Part shown: in pieces, positions 23,675 to 34,531 of the stretch | How the letters are laid out: the number at the start of each line of letters is the position of its first letter | How positions within the stretch are numbered: position 1 is the first letter of the stretch | Assembly: GCA_022036555.1 (NCBI GenBank) | Contig: CM039126.1 | Location: forward strand, 1 to 64,000 | Source of the DNA: Microstegium vimineum | Taxonomy: Eukaryota > Streptophyta > Magnoliopsida > Poales > Poaceae | Direction of reading: 5' to 3' | Length of the DNA: 64,000 bases | Program-made: the position numbers and the translations under genes | The notes under the pieces: model-generated | What the model saw: the letters and a program-made list of their open reading frames with translations, nothing else | Told to the model about the DNA's origin: nothing | The model's database searches: none

Positions 23675-26557
23675 TCCACTTAGCGCCACCCGAGAGCACA
23701 GTACACCTCCATCCAGTTCGCTAACTTGGAGGGTACACACTACTCTCGCCATCTCTCCACTCCCAGTGCGGGTTAACCGTTCTTCAAGCGAGAATAGCCA
23801 GAGTCCAGCTTCCCGGAGTATGTGATAAGTACTCCAAAGTCACAACCCTAGTCATGCATCAACGGACGGTTCCTAATCGACACAGGCGGAAAGAACCCGC
23901 TCACCAGACACCGCTGATGGCTCTCCAACACCGTGTCCGTCCGGTCTCAGATTATTACTTCCAGCAACAACATCCCCTTCTCAGAAAACATAACTATTTG
24001 CCGAAGCAATACGCTATGCGTAGGTGACCGGAAATCACCCACTATAAAAGTTCTAAGCATACTAAGCATTTTTGCGAAAACTTTGCATCTTTAAACAAGT
24101 GGCAAGATTAAAGGTACAAATAGTACAAGGATAAAGCTATGCATCAAGTAGGAATTTAATAAAGTACCGTAATGCAATAGTATAAACATAAGTGTATTTA
24201 AAGCAATCATTTTAAATACAAGGAAGTGTTTGAATGCACCGGGCTTGCCTTGGTTGGAGGGATAAACGAACTCGGGCTCAGATTCAAGAGAGAAAACCTC
24301 TTCACTGGAGGTATCCAACCCAACCAACGAACAATCTACACGATAAAAAGACATGTTTGAGATGATGCTTGAATAGTAAACATGATGCTCAACACAACCA
24401 AACATGCTCTTAAGAGAAGACTAAAACAGATTACACCTTGAGTACCACTTCCCTTCATGAAGGAAAGCGACACTAGGTTAGAAAGCAAATTAATTAAACC
24501 CTATTTATCTTGATTATCTAAGTTAACATTTACATCCAAAAGAACTGAGCAAGCAACATTACATCAGGCATGTCCAACTTGTGTTTGTCACTGGATAATG
24601 ACCATATGTATCAAATAATTCAAAATCACTCAAAGCATAAAGTCATTAGGGTTTCTAAACATTTTATAACTAAACAGGGCATTTTCACAAGATTAAAAAC
24701 ATACTGAACTAAATAGGAAACCGGAACAACCTTGCACAAAACCTACGGACGACGAAGACCCGCCCACAGGCACAGACGCTCGAGCGGCGCCGAGAACCAC
24801 AAAACACGGCGGCGAGTCGCCGTCAGTAACCAAACCGGACGGCTACCCCTCGAACTTGCTTCGGCTCGCCGAGCCGAACCCAACGAGGTGCGCCACAACC
24901 CAAACAAACCCTCAGAGACACCTCATCGACGGTGATGGCGATCTGCCGGAGCTCGACCGATCGTGCACCGTCGAGCATAGACCTCGATCGGAGAAACTAG
25001 ACCTCGATCGAAGAAGATAGGCCTCGATCGAAGAAGATAGGCCTCGATCGACCCTCGATCAGAGAAGCTAGGCCTCGATCATGACTCAGAGGACAACCGC
25101 GAGCAAAACGCCCACAGAAACGAGGCTAAAACCTACACAGCTGACCTCGTTCGACGACCATGGCGGTGAACCGAGCTCGACCGCACACATGCCGACGGAC
25201 ACAGGCCTCGATCGATCCAACCAACAACTCCAGCAAGCTAGCGGCCCCCAAACAACGCGAAGCACGCACAAAACGAACTCAGAGCTAAACTCAACACCCT
25301 CATCGACGGCACTGGCGGTCGACGGGGATCTGCGCAACGTGCGCCGAGGAAAACACGCACGCGCTCGAGGGCAACTACCCCTCGAACCAGGCGCAAGACG
25401 ACTGGACGAAGCTAGCGCAAGACTTGGATTACAAAAAGATCAACTACGACGACTAGACGTCGAACACACCGCCGCACCGAACAAGAACAGCGGCAGTGCT
25501 CGAGGACAGAGCTTGAAGGCTCGATACAAGGATAAACGAGTACAGCGGAGAGGTCGAGGAGCTCACCCTGGTCACGAAGCGCTAGCAAGCGTGGCCGGAG
25601 ATGAAGCGGAGACGACTGTCGATGGAGAACGTGCCAGCGGAGACGAAGAACCGAGCGGCAACGAAGATGTTCCCGGAGCTATGGTCCACCATTTGCCAAA
25701 TGGAGAAACCAACAAGGATCAGTGAAGAGGAGCAAGAAACACAGAATGAAAAGACAATGTGGCTCCTGTGTAGCCCGGCCGAAGACTGACCAGAGCGACG
25801 GCGGTCTCGTCGGAGCTGAGGAAGACGGAGCCGCGCTGAACAAATGCAGGCTCGATGGGTTAAACCAACTCACCCCGTGGATGCGCAAGGTCAAGGCGAA
25901 GACAATGGCGGAGGATTGAGTGGTTGGAAGTGGCTAACGAGCTCGGACGAGTTCGTCAATGGAGGTGGAGCGCTCGGCGGAGCAAAGGCAGAGTGATGGA
26001 GTGGCGTGAAAAGGGAGACAGAGTGGACGGTTTCCCGTTTTGAAGACGGCAACGGGTTCCGCGATAACGCCACGTACACGACAAGACATGTGTCCATGGA
26101 TAGGAGTCACACGAAGGTGTTGACAGGTGTCGGACAGGGTCGGCATCGAGATCAACCCCGCCATGCAACTGCTCGAGGAAAAGACAGAACTGACCCTGTG
26201 GCTATTTTGCAAAATGCTCAAGCTTCCAGGGGTTTTCAGGAAAAACTTTGAACACGAAAGATGCTCAAAATTTTAAGATCTACAACTTTGCTAAAACAAC
26301 CATATGTAAAAACTTTATAGATTTTTCAAATCATGTTTAAGGTTTAATCCACCCCCTCCGGAAAAAGGGTTTGGATTTCAAAATTTTAATTTGAGAATTT
26401 GAAAAGATGACCTGCATTCAAACAAATGATCAAACACAAGCAAGTAAACTCATTTTAGTTCAATGCATATCCATGTTTTCAAACAAATGAATGATGCTTA
26501 ATGCATATGATGACATGATCAAATTTTTAATTAAGTTATTAACACCCGGGTGTTACA
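23675..26557 (-). mobile_element. Nested LTR (solo or truncated) of the TGTAACACCC type, antisense
   Basis: Read on the minus strand it starts at 26557 with TGTAACACCCGGG, the same opening as the solo LTR at 6171. It has comparable length (about 2.9 kb) and the same layout: AT-rich start, a long GC- and pyrimidine/purine-biased middle at 24.7-26.1 kb, then an AT-rich stretch. Sequence on either side belongs to the Tat element. The other end near 23675 lacks a clear GGGTGTGACA terminus, and I found no convincing target duplication, so that end may be truncated. No coding capacity of its own was recognised. Confidence 0.6.
24981..25080. repeat. Minisatellite of CCTCGATCGAAGAAGATAGG units
   Basis: About five imperfect copies of a roughly 20-bp unit inside the nested LTR, the purine-rich part varying as GAGAAACTAG, GAAGATAG or GAGAAGCTAG. 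Confidence 0.8.
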
Positions 26558-26939
26558 TCAAGCCTCCCTCGAGGGCTGACAGGGGGGGGACCTCCAAGTC
26601 CTCTAAAAACCCGAACGTTTTTTCGAAACTCGGCTTTCCCTCTCGATCTTCGCCTCGAGTACGCTTCACGGCTAAGTAAAAAACGCCTCGAACTCCCTAA
26701 GGGTCGAGGGCCGTCGAGCCGGGGACTCTCCTACGCCTCAGGGCTATGGTACCCCCCACTCGCTCCCCCCTCCAGGGATACGAGCGTGCGTCGAATACTT
26801 AGTCCACAAGCAACGACTCAGGCAAAGAGAAATAGAGACAGCTCGAGAAATAAAAGCAACTAGATGCATCTCAAACAAAATGCATTAAAATTAAGAAGCC
26901 CCCAGGGCTCGACATCGTATCATTACAAAAGCTAAACTA

Positions 26940-29900
26940 TTACATGGACTTTTTTGACCAGATTTGGCTCGCATGCCTAGAGCTACTCATCGCCTTCACC
27001 GTTCGGCGGGGGAAGCACCTTGACCTCGAACAGCTTCGCCAGCCCCCTCCGGGCACCTCTGCGGCCTCAATCAGCTCGTGGCATCTCGCCACGTTCTCTT
27101 CATCCGGTAGCCTCGGGTCGACGACGAAGCCGCTGGAGACGACGTCGAGGTTATAGATGTAACCCGAGAGGACGACCGCAAGCGCCCGCTTCACGCCTAT
27201 ATGAAGGGCGGCCCGGACCTGCTCCGTTATTCCATCGGACGCGGCGAGGAGCCGGCGCAAGAGGGCATCTCCGCGCACGTCCCCCGCAACCGGCAGCTCC
27301 GGCTCGACCCCCAGACCGTCGCAGAAGGAGGAGATGGCGCCCCTGAGCCTCTCGTTCTGGCCAGTCTCCGCCCCGAGGAGGCTCTGAAGACTGGTCAGAT
27401 CCTCATGGATTCGGGCCTTGTCCCCTTCGAGCTCTGCCAGAACAAATAGAAGACTCCATCAAAACCAAAAAGCAAGGGAAGGAGCGAGACCGAGCAAGCT
27501 CAATAACTCACCCTTGGCGTATCCCTCCAGGACGACGTAGTCCTGCTCAGCCCCCTGAAGTTGGTGGCGGACGTCGACGAGCTCTGCAGCTTGGTCGTTG
27601 TTTTTAGCCCGGAGGTCCTCGATGATCTTGCCAGTACTCCCAAAGTGGTTGGCTGCCACCTCTCCCAGAGTGGTGACTTGGGCTCGAGCCTTCGCCTCCG
27701 CGACACCAAGCGCGTCGCGGTCGCGGGAGACGGTATCAACATCCGCCTGAAGCTCCTGGACCCGCCCCTCGAGGGAGGTGCGGTCGACAGCCGCCTGCTT
27801 CAGGTCGGCCTCAAGCTGACGGACAAGCTCCGCCGCCCAGGCTAGCTCCTCCCTCAGCAGGGTGGACTCCTCCTCCGCCTTCTATCGGGCCCTCTGAACA
27901 GCATCCCGCTGCTTCCCGACCTCGACGACCTCCTCGAGGGCGGCCTCGGCCCTCGACTGCGCCCGGGAGGCCTCATCCTTGGCGGCCTAGGCCCCCTCCC
28001 GAGCGGTGGCCGCCTCGACCTTCGCCCAAGTTGCCTCGGCCTCCGCCTTCTCCAACGAGGCGCGGAGGACGGGGAGCTGGCGCCACTGCTCCTGCGTCCG
28101 CAGATGAACTGGGACTTTTGGTGCGACCTCGCCCATAGTATCTACCGAAGATAAAAAGGAAGGTCGTCAGAAAACAACAAACAACAGTAAAATAACCAAG
28201 GTAAGTCGAAAGCGAAAGGACGAAGCTTACGTTCATTCCCTTGCACAAGTCTTCGGACGCGACTCCCAAGGCCACGCGCGTCGCGTGGTCAAGCCATGCC
28301 CGGAATTCCTCCATATGCTCCCACTCCCCAAGCTCGGCCTGGTCGTCGAGCTTGAAGAGTTCAACTCCCGGGTCTCTGGGGTCGGGCAGTTTCAGCACCT
28401 CCTGCCCCCAGAGACCCCTGGAGCGGTCGACCCTCCTCTGCACCGCGTCCGTGATGCCCCGACCCATCTCCAGGGTACCCCCGTGGGACATCACCCACTC
28501 GGATAACTTGGGGAAGTTGATCGCCCCCTCGAGCCGGGCGATCCTTTCCTCGAAATGGTCTTGGAGGGCCGCCATCGACGCCTCCGGGAATAGTCCTGCG
28601 TGGTGAAGAAAGCGCACGTCAACACCAAAGGTTGCAGGCTCTATGCGGTCCCCTCCCTCCACGACGGCTAAGCGAGAGGGTGGATCACCTCGAGATGACG
28701 GCTGCCCAACGTCGACGATGGCCCCCTCCGATTCCGACCGGAGGACCGTAGCCGCGGTCATCTCCCCCAGGACCACTAGCTCCGCCACCATCTCAGCCAC
28801 CTGCTCAGCGGTGGCTCCCCCGTCATCGCCGTCATCCCGACCACCGGTGTTGCCTCGAGCTCCTTGGCCCATCCCCCCTCCTCGGTAGGCTTGGGGAGCG
28901 GCACCGAGGCCTCCTCAACAAGGGCCACCACCGGCGACGTCACCTCCGGCACGGCAGCAGCTGCACCCCCGTGCTTGCGCTGCTAGCACGCCTCCCACGA
29001 TGCGAGGTTCTCGGGCCACCGCCTCGGCGCCGGGCGAGCCGACATCTCTTCCTCGCCGACGGAGGTCACGTCCACCACCTCCACCTCAGCGAAGGGCTGG
29101 GGCTCAACCACCGTCGCCACGGCCCCCTCCGGCGCCGGTCCCGCACCCGTCGAACCTGCCGGATCGACCTCCTCCGCTGCGACCTTCACTGGCGCCGGCT
29201 CCGTCCCCGCCGAGGTCCCAGATGCGCCCCCTCCGACGGGCAGGAGAGCACGGCCTCGGGCGCCACTCCTGCGGACCCCGCCGGTGCGACGGGTCGACCC
29301 GCCTCCTCCGCTCGAGCTCGCTCCACAGCGGCCAGCGTCCGACCACGCTCCATCGCCTCCCACGCCTCGGCCACCCACGCCTCGACCGGGGTGGGGGTCG
29401 AGGGAGACGAGGTGGCAGAACTGGCCCCAACGACCATCTTGATCGCGGCTTCTGCCCTTAGCCTCTTGGCCGGAGTGACGGTCGTGCCCTCCGCCAAGCG
29501 TTTCGTCCTGAAAAAGGAACCCATACGCGACGGTAAGCATAAGTCATAATCGATGGAAAATATTCGGACCGACAGAAAGCGACTCACCCTAGCGGAGTCG
29601 CGGGGGCCCGACCGGTGGATCCCAAGCCGCTCGGGGGCTTCTGTGGGGCGCGACGGGAGCCACTTCTCCTGCCAGCGCTGGCCGCGGCAGGGGTCAAGGC
29701 CGCTTCCGCCGCCGTCTCCTGGGCAGGGGCCGACGATGTCCCCGCCGCCCCCCTCCTGACCTCCTCCTGCGTCGATGGGCCTGACGCCCGTGCGCTCAAC
29801 CGAGTAGGCGCCGGGGCGTGCTCGACCGACCCCTCGACGGGGACCGGGACGAACGGCCGCGCGTCTGCCGCGACACTTCACCTCGAGGAGCCGTGGGGTG

Positions 29901-31013
29901 TTCATCCCGCGGCTCAATCCCGCCAGTTGGGGCCGACCTCGACGTCGACCCTTCTCCACCTCCGGTACCGGCGGCCACCCCCTGCCGCTCGGGCACCGTT
30001 CGTTCTTCCTCGAGCCCCTGATGCGGCTCGGCCTCCCCGTCGCTACTCGACTCCTCCTCCTCCTCATCCTCTTCCGAAGCTGACTCCTCTTCGGAAAGGT
30101 TGGCCCGCCTCTGCCGGGCCCGGCGTTGTTCGCGCTCCTGCTTCTCCCGGGCCCTTTTGCCCTTGTCCTTTTTGGCCTTGTCCTTGTCCTTCTTGTCTTG
30201 CTCGGCCTGAAGGCGCCTCGCCTGGGAGTCGCTCTGCTCCTCCTTCACTGGTGGCAGCGACTTCCGGAAGATAACGTCCCCCTGAGGAACACAAGGCAGT
30301 TAGAACGAAGGTGAAGAAGGCAAACAAGGCAGACAAGAGAACACTAATAGAGAAAGGGAGTCATACCAGCTGGACGTGTCCCTGGTCCGGCATCATGGGA
30401 CGATGGCGATGCCCCCGATCTCGAACGCGCCGGCGAAGGAGGCGCGTACCCGGCGGACCCCTCTCTCAAGGGGTAGCTCGTCCCCCAGGAGGTGGCACCC
30501 CGTCAGATCCACCCCCGGGCGCATCTCGTCGAGGCGTCGCGGGCGAGCCATCAGCGGCACGACCCGCCGCTGGTGGAAGGCCGACGTAACGATCGCCGCC
30601 GTGAGTCCCGCCTCCTTCAGACGAGCGATCGTGCCGAGCAGGTGACCGAGGCGCGACTGCTTCTTCTTCTCGACGCCGTACCTCCAGTGGTCAGGCCTTG
30701 AGTCGATTGTCCTCCCGGTGTAGGCGGGGAGCAGGCCATCGTCGTTCCTCAGGTAGAACCACCCGAAGTGCCATCCGGAGTGGCTCGACGTAAGCTTCGC
30801 TGGGATCCAGTTGTCTGCCCTCTTGAGGCGATGCTGCAGCACCCCGTCCTGACCACCCTGCGGCTGCCGCTCCCCGGCCAAGGCATGGAACAGGCTCGCC
30901 TCGAACAGGTGGAGCCACAGCTCCCAGTGCGGCTCTATCCCTAGGTATCCTTCGCACACGGCTCTATCCCCAGGTATCCTTCGCACACGAACTCTCGAGG
31001 CCCCTCGGGACAT
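26940..31013 (-). pseudogene. Opposite-strand gene of the Tat element: Transposase_28 remnant plus coiled coil
   Basis: Reading right to left. 31013-30393 gives CEGYLGIEPHWELWLHLFEASL, HSGWHFGWFYLRNDDG and RLKEAGLTAAIVTSAFHQRRVVPLM, which match the putative gypsy-type transposon domain (Transposase_28) also seen at 59087-60082. Next come a Lys/Glu-rich basic region (30248-29796: DKKDKDKAKKDKGKRAREKQ), Pro/Ala-rich spacers (29800-28983), and a frame at 28872-27973 with LQDHFEERIARLEGAINFPK and EEFRAWLDHATRVALGVASED. A helical heptad-rich stretch (27900-27459) precedes a C-terminal part (27278-26940) with GVKRALAVVLSGYIYNLDVV. The pieces are separated by intron-like or broken sequence, and the N-terminal half of the domain is missing. 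The product's role is unknown. Opposite-strand genes in this position are known in Tat elements. Confidence 0.65.
30932..30989. repeat. 29-bp tandem duplication
   Basis: GCTCTATCCC(T/C)AGGTATCC and the following bases occur twice back to back, at 30932-30960 and 30961-30989, with one difference. The duplication lies at the truncated start of the opposite-strand reading frame. Confidence 0.85.
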
Positions 31014-31764
31014 ATCTAAGGCATAACCACGGAATACCTAAGGATCCTTACGCCGGGAGACATTGAGCCACCAACTCCCATCGAACGGAGTTGGCACCTA
31101 GGTAAGCCACACGGTCTTGCTAAATAAGAACGCCTCAGGGCTTCTATCGACCCCTATCGAATGGGGCACGAGTTCTCACTTGGATTTTTACCCGTACCAG
31201 GCACAATTTCTACGGATTTCTGCCCGACACTAGCTCACAGAGGACTTCGAGGCTCGTCCTAACGAGGATAGCACGATGCTCTTCGCCCCACAATCCGAAC
31301 GCAAGGATCCGTGGGAAGGACGCTAGGAGGTAGTGAAAGCCTAGCCACGTGGGGCTCGAGGGCCAGACTACGCACAACACCCCTCGACGAAAGAGGGTCG
31401 AAAACACTCGTAGCCTGGCAGAAAGAGTTGACCCCTCGGTAGGGGCACTGTGACTCTAGTGTAACGTTCGAGGGAGCGGAGGCTGGCCCTCGGAAGGGTT
31501 CGACAACCGCCCTCGAGCACCCCCTTTTCTTTTTTCAGGAAGCGGAACGCTCATAACCTGGCGAACGGAATCGACCTCTCGGTAGGACGCCGTGACTCCA
31601 GGTAACCCTGACTCCCCTCAATAAAACACACCTCAAAGCCCCCAGAGGAGTTCTTAATCACTCCTCTGAGGCCTCGGGGGCTACCCCCGCGCGCAACCCC
31701 GCGGAGAATCGAACCTTCTACTAACTCCGCAGGTCAACGGCAAAAGCCCCTATGCGGATGCTTC

Positions 31765-31791
31765 TCATCCGCATAGAGGCCCCGGGGCTAC
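31765..31791 (+). other. Candidate polypurine tract region before the 3' LTR
   Basis: CATAGAGGCCCCGGGGCTAC abuts the 3' LTR at 31792. It sits where the plus-strand primer should be, but it is a weak purine tract, so the assignment rests on position. Confidence 0.4.
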
Positions 31792-33031
31792 TGTCGGGTA
31801 TAAAGGTAAGGGGTACCCTAAACCCTTCCATAAACTAACGCTCAACATAGCAACCATTTTTAAGACAAGATCCGATCAGCCGCTCGGGTCCATGAAGAAA
31901 GGCCCATCGCGCGAAGGCCCCCCGCACCGGCAACAGTAACCAGTCGTGGGCCGGCCCCTTTCTGGCAAAATAGACGGACAGGGGTCGAACGAACGACCCC
32001 TCCGCCTCCGCCTCGAACCCGACTGACGGGCAGGGGTCCAACGAACGACCCCTCCGCTTCAACCCCCCGAATGACGGACAGGGGGTCGAACGAACGACCC
32101 CCGGGCGGGAAGCCCGATCAGCTCACCTGCTCCCGGTACGGGGTAAAGGGGATCCGATGCGCTTACCTGCCCCCGCCTAACGCCATGGGCGCCCGCGACC
32201 ACAGTCAAATCCATCAACTCACCGCCCATGCCCTGGACCTCCGTCAACTGTGCTGCCGCTGTAGTCACGTCGCAAGTACTGACTCCAGAGGCACCTCCTC
32301 GAGCCATGAACAGGACAGCCCTCGACTGTATCTTCAGGGATACGACAGGACCACGCTGGTCTCGACCCCCCCTCGACCAGGGGGCTCGACCCCTGGTTCC
32401 AACCACTCCGGCATGGCTCCCGTCCTATCCGCTCCGTCCCGCCTCAGCTGTGGGACTCGCACCCGTCTACAGAAGGTCAACCCTGCTGCGCCGTGACGTG
32501 CCGCAATGTCCAGTCCGCCATCACCATGCCCTGGAGCACCGGAAGGACGGGAAGGCCACACTGCTACAACGATCGACGTCCCTTCCTCAGCACGGTGCCA
32601 CGGACACGTCTCCCATGCTGTTACAGTTTAGGACTCTGTATTCTCAGGCCTCCCCTTGGCCTATAAAAGGGGACGTCGGGATAGAAGAAGGGGCATGGGG
32701 ATTGCCATTCGGACATCAGCTCTGACCCTCATACGCCACACACTCGATTACTTGATCGACCTCTCGAGCAATCAACCGACCACCTAGGATAGTCCCGCTA
32801 GTCCTAGGCCTCAGCTCATTCTGAGCACTCCCGTGTAAACCAGCTTGTACCCCTGTACGAGCACTTCGGTGCGAGATAATACAATCCATCCTCCCCCGCT
32901 GGACGTAGGGCCTTCTGTGTCCGAACCAGGATAAATCTTGTGTTCTTCTTGCATCACATCTGGGAGAGGGAGCACACAATACACAAATTTACTAGCAGGT
33001 GGTCTTGACCCCCTAGGTCATAACACCGACA
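31792..33031 (+). repeat. 3' LTR of the Tat element, 1,240 bp
   Basis: Starts TGTCGGGTAT and ends ACACCGACA; TATAAAA at 32662-32668. It aligns to the 5' LTR throughout, with scattered, mostly transition differences and fewer minisatellite units. Confidence 0.92.
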
Positions 33032-33036
33032 ACATG

Positions 33037-33081
33037 ACAGTCTTGGAAACAACGTCGTGAAACTCTCCATTGAGACTGGTC
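33037..33081. mobile_element. Right end of the split Tourist-type MITE
   Basis: CTCTCCATTGAGACTGGTC is the inverted repeat partner of the left end at 15582 and is followed by TTA (33082-33084). The Tat element and its 5-bp duplication separate the two halves. Confidence 0.65.
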
Positions 33082-33084
33082 TTA

Positions 33085-33999
33085 CCATTACATGTGTATA
33101 AAATCTTTATCCTCTCGCCTCGCTCAAAGACAATATGTTTGGTTTTCATGGTTCTCCCCTGTGATATGGGTTTGTGGTTCCTTTTTTGACGGGATGGAGG
33201 GAGTGGTTTTTGAGCAAATGTCCTGCTCAACTTCTTGTTGAGGATAACAATGGTGATGTCTTGGCCATCACGTCCCTTGTTGGAGGTTTTGTCGTCATGA
33301 CACTTTCCCTATTTTTAGCGGTTTCAATTGAAAAAAAACGATGCTAGAAACTCGCCAACATTGATGACATCCGTGGACACTATTTCCATCCTCGAAGGCA
33401 TCATTGTTGATAACCCCCTTCATCTTCAACACCTCCTCCCTCTCGTGCTTGTTGCTACCAAGTGCGCCGAATTATCGTCGGTGCTTCTGTGGATACACTT
33501 AGTGCGGTCGTTTTGTTGTTTCCTTTGTATGAGTGGTTTATTTTTTCAATTTGTTATATAATTATTATTGTAAGACACTTATTCTGTATTAATGTATACC
33601 CGACAAATTTCTTATTTCTGTTACACTTTGAAAAAAATCATTATTAGTTTTAGTTCTTGTCAAAATTGTTAACATTAATTTGGATTTGGAGGACATGTAG
33701 GACAACCTAGAAATATGGGATTTATGTGTAATATGCAACAAATATGGTAAGTATATTTATTTTTATTGGCATGTGTGCTTGTATTTCCTAGAGGATTTAA
33801 CGACGCTACGTTTCTATTAATAAGCGACATCCCGTTGACACCTGCCAACTCAACAATCCTTAAAAAAAAGTGTTATAATTAACTAGCATAACATAAAATG
33901 GGCCGCATTTGGTTGAGCCCGAGTGAGTGAGGTTTTTTTTTGTGTGTGTGTGAGAGAGAGACGACACAGGGAACCATCATCACGCCTTGCTTCGTCTTC
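33085..33999. other. Intergenic spacer upstream of the MOM1-like gene
   Basis: AT-rich spacer with a (GT)n(GA)n microsatellite at about 33940-33960. Short open frames (33328-33561 and 33462-33647) show no homology. Confidence 0.4.
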
Positions 34000-34531
34000 C
34001 TTGGGTTGGGTCGGTGGGGTTGCCTTACTCCTCCCTCGTCCCCTCCGCCGCCCGCAAAACCCCCTCGCGTCTCCCCGCTACGAGAATAGAATAGGGTTTC
34101 GGCAGAGCCGTCTTCTGCCGACCTTCCTCCCCCAGCGCCGTGCAAGCGCCCCCGCCCCTGCCAAGCGCTAGCTAGGCTAGGGTAGCTGGCTGAGCGGATT
34201 TCAGGACCAACAAATCTCTTCTTCTCCCCCATTGTCGCCGGAGCGTGGTTGGTAAGTAATACAGGCTTCTCTTTCGTTTTCCTCCGCTCCGCTGCTCTTC
34301 CTCAGATTGCCCTGGTACTTACACAAACTCCTATCTGACGACGGGTCGCGCGCTCGCAGAGTTAGGGTGTAGGGGTTCGGGCTCGCCGGCGATTTGGGGG
34401 CGGCGAGGTCGCTGCCGGTGCCGCGGGCGGGGGCGTGATCGGTGATTCGCACCTCGGAGGATTCCTTCTCTGAACAACAACAAACGGCTCAACTGTCCCA
34501 GTTGTTGATGTGCTGCTGCTGCTACTGATCC
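34000..34531 (+). promoter_or_regulatory. Probable 5' leader of the MOM1-like gene with a leader intron
   Basis: GC-rich leader-like sequence. TTG/GTAAGT at 34252 makes a consensus donor, and CGCTCGCAG ending at 34359 is a matching acceptor, so a 108-bp leader intron is likely. No core promoter motif could be fixed. Confidence 0.4.

Larger units (their letters stand above)
15831..33031 (+). mobile_element. Complete Ty3/gypsy Tat-lineage LTR retrotransposon, 17.2 kb
   Basis: Two LTRs (15831-17159 and 31792-33031) begin TGTCGG and end CCGACA, and the whole is flanked by ACATG at 15826-15830 and 33032-33036. The order inside is primer site, gag, protease, reverse transcriptase, RNase H, a second RNase H, integrase, a long 3' region with an opposite-strand gene, and 3' LTR. 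The second RNase H and the opposite-strand gene are marks of the Tat lineage (Retand/RIRE2/Grande relatives). The LTRs differ by substitutions that I put roughly at 3-4% by eye, mostly transitions, plus minisatellite copy number. All the element's coding regions are broken. A separate LTR has inserted between pol and the antisense gene. Confidence 0.9.

Noticed and set aside
24732..26251. Several open frames of 62-214 codons in the nested LTR
   Set aside because: Both strands are equally open in a GC-rich, repeat-containing LTR; no domain on either strand.
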